Below the pieces are notes generated by a model. It had not been told where the DNA came from. It did not search any database and was given only the letters and a program-made list of their open reading frames with translations. Positions 1 through 9,300 of a stretch of 64,000 bases of DNA are shown here, piece by piece (the stretch's first letter is position 1; each line of letters starts with the position of its first letter). The translations under genes were made by a program, and so were the position numbers. The stretch is from Paraburkholderia monticola (GTDB lineage Bacteria; Pseudomonadota; Gammaproteobacteria; Burkholderiales; Burkholderiaceae): NCBI RefSeq assembly GCF_001580545.1, contig NZ_LRBG01000003.1:267192-331191 (forward strand), in the 5' to 3' direction.

Positions 1-1
1 C

Positions 2-1114
2 AGCAGCACGCTCGATAGCCGTTTGCGCGACCACGCCAACAGCATGGAGCTTGGGCCGCTGCCGCTCGGCCGCAACGAGCACGCCTCCGTCACGCGAGGC
101 ACCCCGCATCAGGCGAGCGAGCCCGAATTGCGCGCCGGCGGTTTCACCGCGCCGCTGCCCGCGGACGATGAACCGACGCTTGCCGACGCGCCGCTCGAAC
201 CATTTGCCTATCCCGCTGACGATGAGGTCGATGAAGCGCCTGTCGTCCCGCCCGCGGCGCGTCCCGCCGCGCCGCCCGCCCCACCGCCGTTCGAAGACGA
301 AGCGCCGCGCGTGTGGCGCAAGACCGAACGCTCCGAGCCGTCCACGCTCGATGAACCCGCGCTGCGCGAACCCGCGAGTCTGCATGGCGTGGCCGACAAC
401 GAACCGCGCTTTGGCGCGGCCGGCTTAGGCGCGGCCGGCTTCGGCGCGGCCGCAGGCCTGGGTGCAGCGGGTGCAGCGAGTGCTGCCGGTACCGGCGGAC
501 CCGGCGGCCCGCGCCCGCCGGGCGGCCCATCGCCAGCCGGATCGAGCGGCGAGCCGTTCTCGGTCAACCCTCCCGTCGGCGACGGCGGCGATCCTTTTAC
601 GGTCATGCGCGAAACCCGCCCCGCGGAAGCCGGACGCGTCGGCTGGATCGTGGCTGGCGTGGTGCTCGCCGCGCTGCTCGTCATTGCACTGCTCGCGCAA
701 CTCGCGTGGTGGCAGCGCGAGACCGTGATGATCAACCTGCCGCGCTCGCAGATTCTCTACGCGCAGGCCTGCGCGCATCTCGGCTGCCAGCTGACGCCGC
801 CGCACGACATCGAGGGATTGCTCGTCGAGCCGTCCGATCTGCGGCAGATCGACGGCCCGCACAAGCTCGAGCTGAAGATGCCGCTGCACAACCGCCTGAA
901 CATCGCGCTCGCCTACCCCGCAATCGAACTCACGCTGCTCGACGATCAGAACAACGTCGCCGTGCGGCGCGTGCTGTGGCCGCAGGATTATGTGCCGCCC
1001 GGCACCGTGATCGCGAACGGCCTGCCCGCGCACGCAACCCAGACGATGATCGTGCACCTCGACACCGGCACGGCGATCGCCTCCAATTTCCGCGTACAGA
1101 TTTTTTATCCGTAA
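2..1114 (+). CDS. DUF3426 family membrane protein, 5' end outside the window
   Basis: The frame is open to the left edge. A TTG at 23 is possible, but members of this family normally begin with an MJ0042-type zinc ribbon, which is absent here, so the true start lies outside the window. Counting from the TTG, residues 1-200 are a Pro/Ala/Glu-rich linker with a Gly/Ala stretch at about 130-155, one membrane helix lies at about 206-230 (GWIVAGVVLAALLVIALL), and the C-terminal part (about 231-363) is the soluble DUF3426 domain with CAHLGCQL near its start. Function is unknown; topology suggests a cytoplasmic N-terminus and a periplasmic C-terminus. A short gap separates it from tpx. Confidence 0.8.
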   Translation, partial: SSTLDSRLRDHANSMELGPLPLGRNEHASVTRGTPHQASEPELRAGGFTAPLPADDEPTLADAPLEPFAYPADDEVDEAPVVPPAARPAAPPAPPPFEDEAPRVWRKTERSEPSTLDEPALREPASLHGVADNEPRFGAAGLGAAGFGAAAGLGAAGAASAAGTGGPGGPRPPGGPSPAGSSGEPFSVNPPVGDGGDPFTVMRETRPAEAGRVGWIVAGVVLAALLVIALLAQLAWWQRETVMINLPRSQILYAQACAHLGCQLTPPHDIEGLLVEPSDLRQIDGPHKLELKMPLHNRLNIALAYPAIELTLLDDQNNVAVRRVLWPQDYVPPGTVIANGLPAHATQTMIVHLDTGTAIASNFRVQIFYP

Positions 1115-1186
1115 CGCACCCTCGCGCGCCCGCCCCCGAGCGGGCGCATCATTGTCGTCACTGACGCACTTTTCGGAGCACAACAC

Positions 1187-1687
1187 ATGAGTCAAGTCAC
1201 GCTGGGTGGCAACCCGATCGAAGTAAGCGGCACGTTCCCGTCGGTCGGCCAGCAGGCCGCCGCGTTCTCGCTGGTCGGCCGCGACCTGAAGCCGCTGACG
1301 CTCGCCGATTTCGCCGGCAAGCGCAAGGTGCTCAATATCGTCCCGAGTCTCGACACGCCGACCTGCGCAACGTCGACCCGCAAGTTCAACGAAGCCGCCG
1401 CGAAGCTCACCAACACGGCCGTGATCGTCGTCTCGGGCGACCTGCCGTTCGCGGCGTCGCGCTTCTGCACGACCGAAGGCATCGAGAACGTGGTGACGGC
1501 CTCGACGTTCCGCGGCCATGAATTCGCCAAGGCGTACGGCGTCGACGTGACGAGCGGTCCGCTGACCGGCCTGACCGCACGCGCGGTCGTCGTGATCGAC
1601 GAGAACGACAAGGTCGTGCACGCCGAACTGGTCGGCGAAATCAAGAACGAGCCGAACTACGACGCAGCGCTCGCCGCGCTGAAGTAA
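1187..1687 (+). CDS. tpx: Thiol peroxidase (Tpx)
   Basis: 166 aa, the normal length for atypical 2-Cys Tpx. It reduces H2O2 and alkyl hydroperoxides with thioredoxin as reductant. The peroxidatic cysteine is Cys60 in the motif [15 protein letters not shown] (Thr57 and Arg65 belong to the active site), and the resolving cysteine is Cys94 in SRFCTTEG. No signal peptide is seen, so I place it in the cytoplasm, although some Tpx proteins are periplasmic. The ATG follows a GGAG at 1175-1178 with 8-nt spacing. It appears to be a stand-alone gene between the DUF3426 gene and the PfkB kinase. Confidence 0.95.
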   Translation: MSQVTLGGNPIEVSGTFPSVGQQAAAFSLVGRDLKPLTLADFAGKRKVLNIVPSLDTPTCATSTRKFNEAAAKLTNTAVIVVSGDLPFAASRFCTTEGIENVVTASTFRGHEFAKAYGVDVTSGPLTGLTARAVVVIDENDKVVHAELVGEIKNEPNYDAALAALK

Positions 1688-1775
1688 GCCCTCTCGCGCG
1701 CGAACGACGGCACTGCGCGCGGTGCTGTCGTCGCCTCGCGTCTCTTCCCACCGCATTCATACAGGAACGCTCGCC

Positions 1776-2714
1776 TTGGCTACGCTCATCTGCGGCTCGC
1801 TCGCGTACGACAACATCATGACCTTCGAAGGCCGCTTTCGGGAGCACATCCTGCCGGAGCAGGTCCACATCCTGAACGTGAGCTTCCTCGTGCCGACCAT
1901 GCGTCGCGAGTTCGGCGGCTGCGCGGGCAACATCGCCTATGCGCTGAATCTGCTCGGCGGCAACGCGCGCATCATGGGCGCGATCGGCGCCGTCGACGCG
2001 CAGCTCTATCTGGACCGGCTCGCGCAGCTCGGCCTGTCGACGGAAAACGTGCTCGTCGTGCCGGACACCTACTCGGCCCAGGCGATGATCACGACCGATC
2101 TCGAGAACAACCAGATCACCGCGTTCCATCCGGGCGCGATGATGCAGTCGCACCTGAACCGCGCTGACGAAGTGAAAGGCTTGACGCTCGGCATCGTCGC
2201 GCCGGACGGCTACGACGGCATGGTTCAACACTCCGAACAGCTTGCCGCCGCGGGCGTGCCATTCATCTTCGATCCGGGCCAGGGTTTGCCGCTGTTCGAC
2301 GGCGAGACGCTGCGGCGCGTCATTGAACTTGCCACCTATGTTGCGGTCAACGATTACGAAGCCAGGCTGGTGAGCAACAAGACCGGCTGGTCGATCGAAC
2401 AGATCGCCAGCAAGGTCGACGCGTTGATCATCACGCTCGGCGAGAAGGGTGCACAGATCCATCACGGCGGCGGTATCGAAGAGATTCCGGCTGTCACGGC
2501 CAGGCAAGTGCTCGATCCCACCGGCTGCGGCGACGCGTTTCGCGGCGGCTTGCTCTACGGTATCGAGAACGGCCTTGGCTGGGCCACCACCGGCCGTCTC
2601 GCCAGCCTGATGGGGGCACTGAAGATCGAGCATCAAGGCCCGCAAAACTACGCGCCCAGCCGGGCGGAAATCAACGAGCGGTTCAAGCAGGCCTTCGGAT
2701 ACGACCTGCCCTGA
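1776..2714 (+). CDS. PfkB-family carbohydrate/nucleoside kinase
   Basis: Ribokinase-fold kinase, about 312 aa, that phosphorylates a sugar or nucleoside with ATP. The C-terminal PfkB signature DPTGCGDAFRGG carries the catalytic Asp and the anion hole; the N-terminal part has the glycine-rich FGGCAGNIAYALNLLGG. A longer frame opens at 1722, but I chose the TTG at 1776: it follows AGGAA at 1763-1767 and starts the family-like sequence LATLICGSLAYDNIM, whereas the 18 residues before it look non-coding. Relatives are often labelled adenosine kinase, but the substrate cannot be read from sequence alone. Confidence 0.88.
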   Translation: MATLICGSLAYDNIMTFEGRFREHILPEQVHILNVSFLVPTMRREFGGCAGNIAYALNLLGGNARIMGAIGAVDAQLYLDRLAQLGLSTENVLVVPDTYSAQAMITTDLENNQITAFHPGAMMQSHLNRADEVKGLTLGIVAPDGYDGMVQHSEQLAAAGVPFIFDPGQGLPLFDGETLRRVIELATYVAVNDYEARLVSNKTGWSIEQIASKVDALIITLGEKGAQIHHGGGIEEIPAVTARQVLDPTGCGDAFRGGLLYGIENGLGWATTGRLASLMGALKIEHQGPQNYAPSRAEINERFKQAFGYDLP

Positions 2715-2739
2715 TATCGCGAGCCATGGGAGTTTGGGA

Positions 2740-3216
2740 ATGAGAACAACGAGTCGCCTGATCGTCGCCACCTTGATCGCGGGTTCCCTGGCCATGTCGG
2801 GGTGTGCGGTCAACAGCAGCTCTCCCGACGTTTTCACCGCGTCGCAGGCGCAGCGTGAGCAAACGGTTCGCATGGCCACGGTCGATAGCGTGCGCGCGGT
2901 GCGGATCAGCACGAACAACGGTCAGCCGAGTGGCCTCGGCGCCGCCGGCGGTGCGGCGCTCGGCGCGCTCGCCGGCAGTTCGATCGGCGGCGGACGCGGC
3001 TCCGTCGCGACGGGGATCGTCGGCGGCATCGGCGGTGCGGTCGCCGGCAATGCGGTCGAAAACCGCGTCGCCATGCGCGACGGAATCGAAATCACCGTGC
3101 GGCTCGACAACGGCGACATGCGCGCAATCACCCAAACCGCCACCGGCGAGATCTTCCGCGCCGGCGATCGCGTGAGGCTGCTGTCGAGCGGCGGCGTCAC
3201 GCGCGTCACGCACTAA
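2740..3216 (+). CDS. Glycine-zipper outer-membrane lipoprotein (SlyB/Pcp-like)
   Basis: 158 aa from the ATG at 2740, preceded by GGGAG at 2728-2732; an in-frame TTG at 2734 is too close to that site. The signal peptide ends in the lipobox LAMSGC with lipidated Cys22. The middle has the glycine zipper typical of the 2TM/Rick_17kDa_Anti family (GAAGGAALGALAGSSIGGG then GIVGGIGGAVAGNAVENR), and the C-terminus is a small beta domain (about 115-158). Relatives are structural or stress-linked outer-membrane lipoproteins. A strong terminator follows at 3271-3307, so it probably ends a transcript. Confidence 0.88.
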   Translation: MRTTSRLIVATLIAGSLAMSGCAVNSSSPDVFTASQAQREQTVRMATVDSVRAVRISTNNGQPSGLGAAGGAALGALAGSSIGGGRGSVATGIVGGIGGAVAGNAVENRVAMRDGIEITVRLDNGDMRAITQTATGEIFRAGDRVRLLSSGGVTRVTH

Positions 3217-3270
3217 GCGCACTTCCCCTTCGCGCGGCCGCGCACGGTTCAGCGCCGCGACGACGACATC

Positions 3271-3307
3271 ACACGCATGCGCCCTCACGGGTCCATGCGT
3301 GTTTTTT
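3271..3307 (+). terminator. Rho-independent terminator after the glycine-zipper lipoprotein gene
   Basis: Perfect 9-bp stem ACACGCATG (3271-3279) / CATGCGTGT (3294-3302) followed directly by T6. The 14-nt loop is longer than usual. Confidence 0.8.
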
Positions 3308-3324
3308 CTTTCAGGACACCGGGC

Positions 3325-3360
3325 AAAAAAAATCCCGCCACCGGCACACCGGTAACGGGA
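3325..3360 (-). terminator. Rho-independent terminator of the histone-like gene
   Basis: Read on the reverse strand: TCCCG, internal mismatch, ACCGG, 4-nt loop, CCGGT, mismatch, CGGGA, then T8 (plus-strand A-run 3325-3332). It lies about 85 bp past the stop codon of the histone-like gene. Confidence 0.75.
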
Positions 3361-3444
3361 CATTGACCGGGTGGCACTCGCGAGAACGCGAGCACCACCC
3401 GGTCATCCGACACATCCTGCGACGTGTCGACGTACTGCTACTGC

Positions 3445-4068
3445 TTACGGACGGCTGCCCGTCGGGAACGGCCATGCCGCTGCCGGGTTCAGCGCGGTCT
3501 TCACCGTCGCCGCCGGTGCGCTCGAGACAGCAGGCGCAGCGGGAGCAGGCGCAGCCTTCTTGGCGACAGCCTTCTTCGCAGGGGCAGCCTTCTTCGCAGG
3601 CGCAGCGGCCTTCTTCGCGGCAGCCTTCTTGGCAGGTGCAGCTTTCTTGGCTGCAGCCTTTTTCGCAGGCGCCGCCTTCTTGGCCGCTGTCTTCTTCGCT
3701 GCGGCCTTCTTCGCCGGTGCTGCCTTCTTCGCCGCGACCTTCTTGGCTGCAACCTTCTTCGCTGCGACCTTCTTCGCTGCGACCTTCTTCACCGCGGCTT
3801 TCTTCGCCGGTGCTGCCTTCTTCGCTGCGACCTTCTTGGCTGCGACCTTCTTCGCTGCAACCTTCTTCGCCGCGACCTTCTTCACAGCGGCTTTCTTCGC
3901 CGGTGCTGCCTTCTTCGCCGCAACCTTCTTCGCAGCAACCTTCTTCACTGCGACCTTCTTGGCGGCGACCTTCTTGGCCGGTGCGGCTTTCTTAGCCGGA
4001 GCAGCCTTCTTGGCAGCGGTCTTCTTTGCTGCGGGCTTCTTGGCCGCGGCTTTCTTTGCAGTTGCCAT
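3445..4068 (-). CDS. Histone H1-like, Ala/Lys/Pro-rich DNA-binding protein
   Basis: About 207 aa, almost wholly made of AAKK, VAKK-type and APAKKAA modules, resembling the tail of eukaryotic H1, chlamydial HctB and Pseudomonas AlgP. It is predicted to bind DNA without sequence specificity through its lysines and help compact the nucleoid. A larger period of about 31 residues (VKKVAAKK modules closing in AAPAKKAA) is repeated at least twice in the middle. The final 25 residues (VSSAPAATVKTALNPAAAW) leave the repeat. Two adjacent ATGs exist; the second (4068) is better spaced from AAGGAG (4074-4079), with 4071 as the alternative. The repeats make length variation between strains likely. Confidence 0.9.
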   Translation of the reverse strand: MATAKKAAAKKPAAKKTAAKKAAPAKKAAPAKKVAAKKVAVKKVAAKKVAAKKAAPAKKAAVKKVAAKKVAAKKVAAKKVAAKKAAPAKKAAVKKVAAKKVAAKKVAAKKVAAKKAAPAKKAAAKKTAAKKAAPAKKAAAKKAAPAKKAAAKKAAAPAKKAAPAKKAVAKKAAPAPAAPAVSSAPAATVKTALNPAAAWPFPTGSRP

Positions 4069-4125
4069 CATTTTCTCCTTCAGGTTTTCAGATGAGGTCA
4101 GTTCAAACTACACCCTTCGTCAAAA

Positions 4126-4281
4126 CCCGCTTCCCGCGGACGCTTCTCAGGGCGCGCGCTACGAAGCGGGCTATTCATCGGCGTACGCTGGTGCAACGCG
4201 CTTACGCTAATGAATGCGGTAAGGCGCGCCGTGCCCGAAGGCACCGCGCGCCAAATCTGGTCGGCGTCGCAGGGCGACGCC
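4126..4281 (+). repeat. Series of strong inverted repeats in the histone-like gene / nrdB intergenic region
   Basis: Three hairpins precede the terminator at 4299: CCCGCTTC (4126-4133) with GAAGCGGG (4163-4170); a 13-bp stem with one mismatch spanning 4223-4252 around a CGAA loop; and GGCGTCGC (4263-4270) with GCGACGCC (4274-4281) around AGG. No convincing gene covers this 434-bp gap: short frames exist on both strands but lack family resemblance and ribosome sites. The order of stems ending in a T-run fits a structured non-coding RNA on the plus strand, which is inference. Confidence 0.5.
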
Positions 4282-4298
4282 GGCAATTGCTTGATCGG

Positions 4299-4327
4299 GC
4301 CGCCGGCAACGACGCCGGCGGCTTTTT
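4299..4327 (+). terminator. Orphan rho-independent terminator, plus strand
   Basis: Perfect 9-bp GC stem GCCGCCGGC (4299-4307), loop AACGAC, GCCGGCGGC (4314-4322), then T5. Both flanking genes (histone-like gene and nrdB) are on the minus strand, so it ends no visible protein gene. There is no T-run on the minus side. Confidence 0.7.
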
Positions 4328-4502
4328 CCGGGGGGAAGTTTGCCCATCCCACTGAAGGGTCCGCAAAGTGCCTGTCATGTTTGTGGGCCGTCAAGGCACC
4401 GGGCACGCTTTGCATCAGGCCGTTCTGCTCCTAACCCGGGGCGCCGCGGCCACAGGCGGCGGCATCCCCATCAATGAAACCATCCGCGATACGAATCCCG
4501 GC

Positions 4503-5738
4503 TTACTCCCAGGAAAGCGCACCGCCAGTCTGATATTCGATGACTCGCGTCTCGAAGAAATTGCGTTCCTTCTTCAGGTCGATCATCTCGCTCATCCACG
4601 GGAACGGGTTTTCCTCGTTCGGGTAGAGCGGATCGAGACCGATCTGCTGGCAACGGCGATTGCAGATGAAGCGCAGATAGCTCTTGAACATCGACGCGTT
4701 GAGGCCGAGCACCCCGCGCGGCATCGTATCTTCGGCGTAGCGATATTCGAGCTCGACCGCCTGCTGGAAGATCGCGCGGATTTCGGCGCGGAACTCAGCC
4801 GTCCACAGGTGCGGGTTTTCGAGTTTGATCTGGTTGATCAGGTCGATGCCGAAGTTGCAGTGCATCGACTCGTCGCGCAGGATGTACTGGTACTGCTCCG
4901 CCGCGCCGGTCATCTTGTTCTGGCGGCCGAGCGCCAGGATTTGGGTAAAGCCGACGTAGAAGAACAGGCCCTCCATCACACAGGCGAACACGATCAGCGA
5001 GCGCAGCAGCGTCTGGTCTGCTTCGAGCGTGCCGGTCTTGAAGGCCGGATCGGTCAGCACGTGGATGTACGGAATCAGGAATTCGTCTTTCGCGCGGATC
5101 GACGGGACCTCGTGATACGCGTTGAAGATTTCGCCCTCGTCGAGACCGAGCGACTCGACGATGTACTGGTAAGCGTGCGTGTGGATCGCCTCTTCGAACG
5201 CCTGACGCAGCAGGAACTGGCGGCATTCGGGCGCCGTGATGTGGCGGTAGGTGCCCAGCACGATGTTGTTGGCGGCGAGCGAGTCGGCCGTCACGAAGAA
5301 GCCCAGGTTGCGCTTGACGACGCGGCGCTCGTCCTCGGTCAGCCCGTTCGGGTCTTTCCACAGGGCGATGTCGCGCGACATGTTCACTTCCTGCGGCATC
5401 CAGTGGTTGGCGCAACCGGCCAGATACTTTTCCCACGCCCACTTGTACTTGAACGGCACCAGCTGATTGACGTCAGTCTGGCCGTTGATGATGCGCTTGT
5501 CGGCGACATTGACCCGCGCTTCGGAAGCGGCCGCCGCGTTGGCAACCGCGTTGCCAGCATGAGCGACGGGAGCGACAGCGATGTCGTTCGCGAAGACTTC
5601 TTGAGCGGAGGGAGCATGAGGAGCGGAACGCGTTCCGATTTGCGAACCCACAACCGACCCCGCAGCGTTGCGCAACACATCCGGTTGCGTCGCGCTCGAG
5701 GGAGTTACGGCAGCGATCTCGTCATCCCAGTTGAGCAT
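4503..5738 (-). CDS. nrdB: Class I ribonucleotide reductase small subunit (R2)
   Basis: 411 aa. Builds the di-iron/tyrosyl-radical cofactor that starts ribonucleotide reduction in the NrdA partner. Visible ligands match R2: Asp in [18 protein letters not shown] (Glu, His three later, radical Tyr four after that), Glu in CVMEGLFFY, and RDESMHCNF (Glu-x2-His). An N-terminal stretch of about 50 Ala/Ser/Pro-rich residues precedes the fold. I start at 5738 because GGTGA lies 6-7 nt upstream and MLNWDDE begins there; an ATG at 5753 has no ribosome site. It lies downstream of nrdA across an unusually long 603-bp gap, so it may also have its own promoter. Confidence 0.95.
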   Translation of the reverse strand: MLNWDDEIAAVTPSSATQPDVLRNAAGSVVGSQIGTRSAPHAPSAQEVFANDIAVAPVAHAGNAVANAAAASEARVNVADKRIINGQTDVNQLVPFKYKWAWEKYLAGCANHWMPQEVNMSRDIALWKDPNGLTEDERRVVKRNLGFFVTADSLAANNIVLGTYRHITAPECRQFLLRQAFEEAIHTHAYQYIVESLGLDEGEIFNAYHEVPSIRAKDEFLIPYIHVLTDPAFKTGTLEADQTLLRSLIVFACVMEGLFFYVGFTQILALGRQNKMTGAAEQYQYILRDESMHCNFGIDLINQIKLENPHLWTAEFRAEIRAIFQQAVELEYRYAEDTMPRGVLGLNASMFKSYLRFICNRRCQQIGLDPLYPNEENPFPWMSEMIDLKKERNFFETRVIEYQTGGALSWE

Positions 5739-6341
5739 AAATGTCACCATCAATTTAGAACGGTTTGTACCATCTTTTCACGAGCGATAAAAGAGTCCAC
5801 TCGCGAAAATTCCTGTTTTCGATTCGCGTTGCTACGTTCATACAACACTTTGTTCGACATGCTGTGTGTGATGCGTCGAGTGACACGCGATGAACGCGTG
5901 TTGAACATGTGTTGTCGTGATGCTTCGCGAACTCGAAGAGCAACGTTTCGACACGACGTTTCGTTGCTCTATCTATATGTATTGCGCAGTGCGTTGGCGG
6001 CATCCGTTGACCGATCGATGCCGCGGGAGCTGCTCATCGCGAGAGTCGGCGTTGCCGGGTGAAGTGCGATGTCATGTCGGGCGATGCTTGCGGCGCTTGA
6101 TCCTGATCGAGCCGCTTGCTTCGTCGGGTGTTGCCAACTGCCTGACCGACTGCTGTGCTGCCTTGCTGCATCGACGAGCGGTGAGATCTCGATACTGCCC
6201 ACCGCCCATCGACCTGCTTCTACTTCGCTTCTACTTCGCTTCTACTTCATTGACGAGGCGCGTTGCTCGCCGCATGCGGGTCATCACCTACGACTACCTC
6301 GCGTGCTGTTAGCAAGCAACGCTCCCGCTGCTTGCCGCTGC
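5739..6341. other. Long nrdA-nrdB intergenic region with inverted and direct repeats
   Basis: 603 bp without a supportable gene. It contains a 9-bp inverted repeat AGAGCAACG (5937-5945) / CGTTGCTCT (5962-5970), a 7-bp one ACACGCG (5883-5889) / CGCGTGT (5895-5901), and three perfect tandem copies of the 11-mer GCTTCTACTTC at 6216-6248. Short open frames cover parts of it on both strands but none resembles a known protein. I could not find a clear NrdR box here, unlike in front of nrdA. Confidence 0.6.
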
Positions 6342-9300
6342 TTACTGGCAAGCCTCGCACTCGTCGAAGCCAGGATCGCCCGGACGCATCATGCACACCG
6401 GACCATCCGCTTCGGGCGCCGCTTCGACTGCGACTGCGACCGCGGCAGTCGCCGCAGCCGCTGCCGCAGCCTGGAAGCCGCCGCTCACGCCACCCGCCGC
6501 ACCACCGCCCACGCCGAAGCCACCTGCCGCGCCGCCTGCGCCACCCGAGCCGTCATGACCCGAGCTCACCGCGTTCAACGCGCCGTGCGCGACCGTCGAC
6601 TTCTCGACGTGCGTCGCCGCCATCGTGCGCAGGTAGTAGGTGGTCTTCAGACCGCGCAGCCAGGCGAGCTTGTAGATCTCGTCGAGCTTCTTGCCCGATG
6701 CGCCCGCCATGTAGATGTTCAGCGACTGCGCCTGGTCGATCCACTTCTGACGACGCGAGGCCGCTTCGACGAGCCACGTCGGATCGACTTCGAACGCGGT
6801 CGCGTAGATCGCGCGCAGGTCGGCCGGGATGCGGTCGATGCGCGACAGCGTGCCGTCGAAGTACTTCAGGTCGGCGACCATCACTTCGTCCCACAGACCG
6901 CGTGCCTTCAGGTCGCGCACCAGGTAGTCGTTGACCACCGTGAATTCGCCCGACAGGTTCGACTTCACGTACAGGTTCTGATAGGTCGGCTCGATGCATG
7001 CCGACACGCCGATGATGTTCGAGATCGTCGCGGTCGGCGCGATCGCCACGCAGTTCGAGTTGCGCATGCCGTAGGTCGAGATGCGCGAGCGCAGCGTCGC
7101 CCAGTCCATCGACTCGCTCGAATCGACTTCGACGTAGCCGCCGCGCGCGTCGGCCAGCAGCTTCACCGAGTCTTGCGGGAGGATGCCGCGATCCCACAGC
7201 GAGCCGCGGTAGCTCGAGTAGCGGCCGCGCTCTTCGGCGAGCTCGGTCGACGCGTAGTACGCGTAGTAGCAAACCGCTTCCATCGAGCGATCGGCGAACT
7301 CGACCGCTTCCTGCGACGCGTACGGCGTGCGCAGCACGTGCAGGCAGTCCTGGAAGCCCATGATGCCGAGGCCGACCGGACGGTGCTTCAGGTTCGAGTT
7401 ACGCGCCTTGGCGACCGCGTAGTAGTTGATGTCGATCACGTTGTCGAGCATGCGCATCGCAACGCTGATCGTGCGCTTGAGCTTGTCGTGGTCGAGCGCG
7501 AGCGTGCCGTCGGCCTGCTCCTTCAGGTGCGCGACGAGGTTCACCGAGCCGAGGTTACAAACGGCGATTTCGGCGTCGCTCGTGTTCAGCGTGATTTCCG
7601 TGCACAGGTTCGACGAGTGGACGACGCCGACGTGCTGCTGCGGCGAGCGCACGTTGCACGGATCCTTGAACGTGATCCACGGATGGCCGGTTTCGAACAG
7701 CATGCCCAGCATCTTGCGCCACAGCTGCGCCGCCGGAAGCTTCTTGAACAGCTTGATCTCGCCGCGCGCGACCTTGTCTTCGTAAGCCGTGTAAGCCGTT
7801 TCGAACTCCGCGCCGAACTTGTCGTGCAGATCCGGGCACGTGGACGGCGAGAACAGCGTCCAGTCGCCGCCTTCCATCACGCGCTTCATGAACAGGTCGG
7901 GAATCCAGTTCGCCGTGTTCATGTCGTGCGTGCGACGACGGTCGTCGCCGGTGTTCTTGCGCAGCTCGAGGAACTCCTCGATGTCGAGGTGCCACGATTC
8001 GAGGTACGCGCACACCGCGCCCTTGCGCTTGCCGCCCTGGTTCACGGCGACCGCCGTGTCATTGACGACCTTCAGGAACGGCACGACGCCTTGCGACTTG
8101 CCGTTGGTGCCCTTGATGTGCGAGCCGAGCGCGCGCACGCGCGTCCAGTCGTTGCCGAGGCCGCCGGCGAACTTCGACAGCAGCGCGTTTTCCTTCAGCG
8201 CTTCGTAGATGCCGTCGAGGTCGTCGTCGACCGTGGTCAGGTAGCACGACGACAGCTGCGAGCGATGCGTGCCCGAGTTGAACAGCGTCGGCGTCGAGCT
8301 CATGAAGTCGAAGCTCGACAGGATGTTGTAGAACTCGATGGCGCGCGCTTCGCGGTCGATCTCGTTCAGCGACAGGCCCATCGCGACACGCATAAAGAAT
8401 GCCTGCGGCATTTCGATACGTACGCCGTCGTGATGCAGGAAGTAGCGGTCATACAGCGTCTGCAGACCGAGGTAGCCGAACTGCAGGTCGCGGTTCGCGT
8501 CGAGCGCGGCGCCGAGACGCTTCAGGTCGAACTGCTGGAGCTTGTCGTCGAGCAGGCCGGCGCCGATGCCGCGCTTGATGAACTGCGGGAAGTACTCGGC
8601 ATAGCGCTCGCCCATTTCGGCTTGCGTGACTTCTTCTTCGAGGATCTCGCGGCGGATCGTGTGCAGCAGGATGCGCGCGGTGGCCTGGCTGTAGGCCGGG
8701 TCCTTTTCGATCATCGTGCGGGCAGCGAGGATGGCCGAGTCGTAGACCTGGCTCATCGGCACGCCGTCGTACAGGTTCTTCACCGTTTCCGCGACGATCG
8801 GCTCGGCGCTCACCGCGTCGCCGAGGTTCGCGCACGCGGACTCGATGATGCCGCGCAGCGCGGCCATATCCAGCGGACGCGTGATGCCGTTGTCGGTCAC
8901 GTTCAGGCCCGGCGTGCTGGCGGCCTCGGCATGCTCGTCATGCGCGCGCGCCTGGTTGCGCTTCTCGCGATACAGCACGTAAGCACGCGCGACGTTGTGC
9001 TCACCGCCGCGCATCAGCGCGAGCTCGACCTGATCCTGAATGTCTTCGATATGGAACGTGCCGCCGTTCGGACGGCTGCGCACCAGTGCGCGCACCACGT
9101 TCTGCGTGAGTTGCTCGACCAGTTCGCGCACGCGCGCCGACGCCGCACCCTGACCACCGTTGACGGCGAGGAACGCCTTCGTCACGGCGATCGCGATTTT
9201 CGACGGCTCGAACGACACCACGCTACCGTTGCGGCGGATCACCTTGTAGTCGGCGTAGTTCGCTTGCGGCGCGAGCGCCTGGGCGCCTTCAGTCTGGCCG

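Noticed and set aside
3445..4068. Possible CRISPR-like array because of regular repeats
   Set aside because: The repeats keep codon frame and encode Ala/Lys modules with no spacers; it is a repetitive coding sequence.
4098..4415. 105-codon minus-strand frame between the histone-like gene and nrdB
   Set aside because: It spans the terminator and hairpins, has no ribosome site and no recognisable domain. The inverted repeats explain the region better, though I cannot rule it out without a search.
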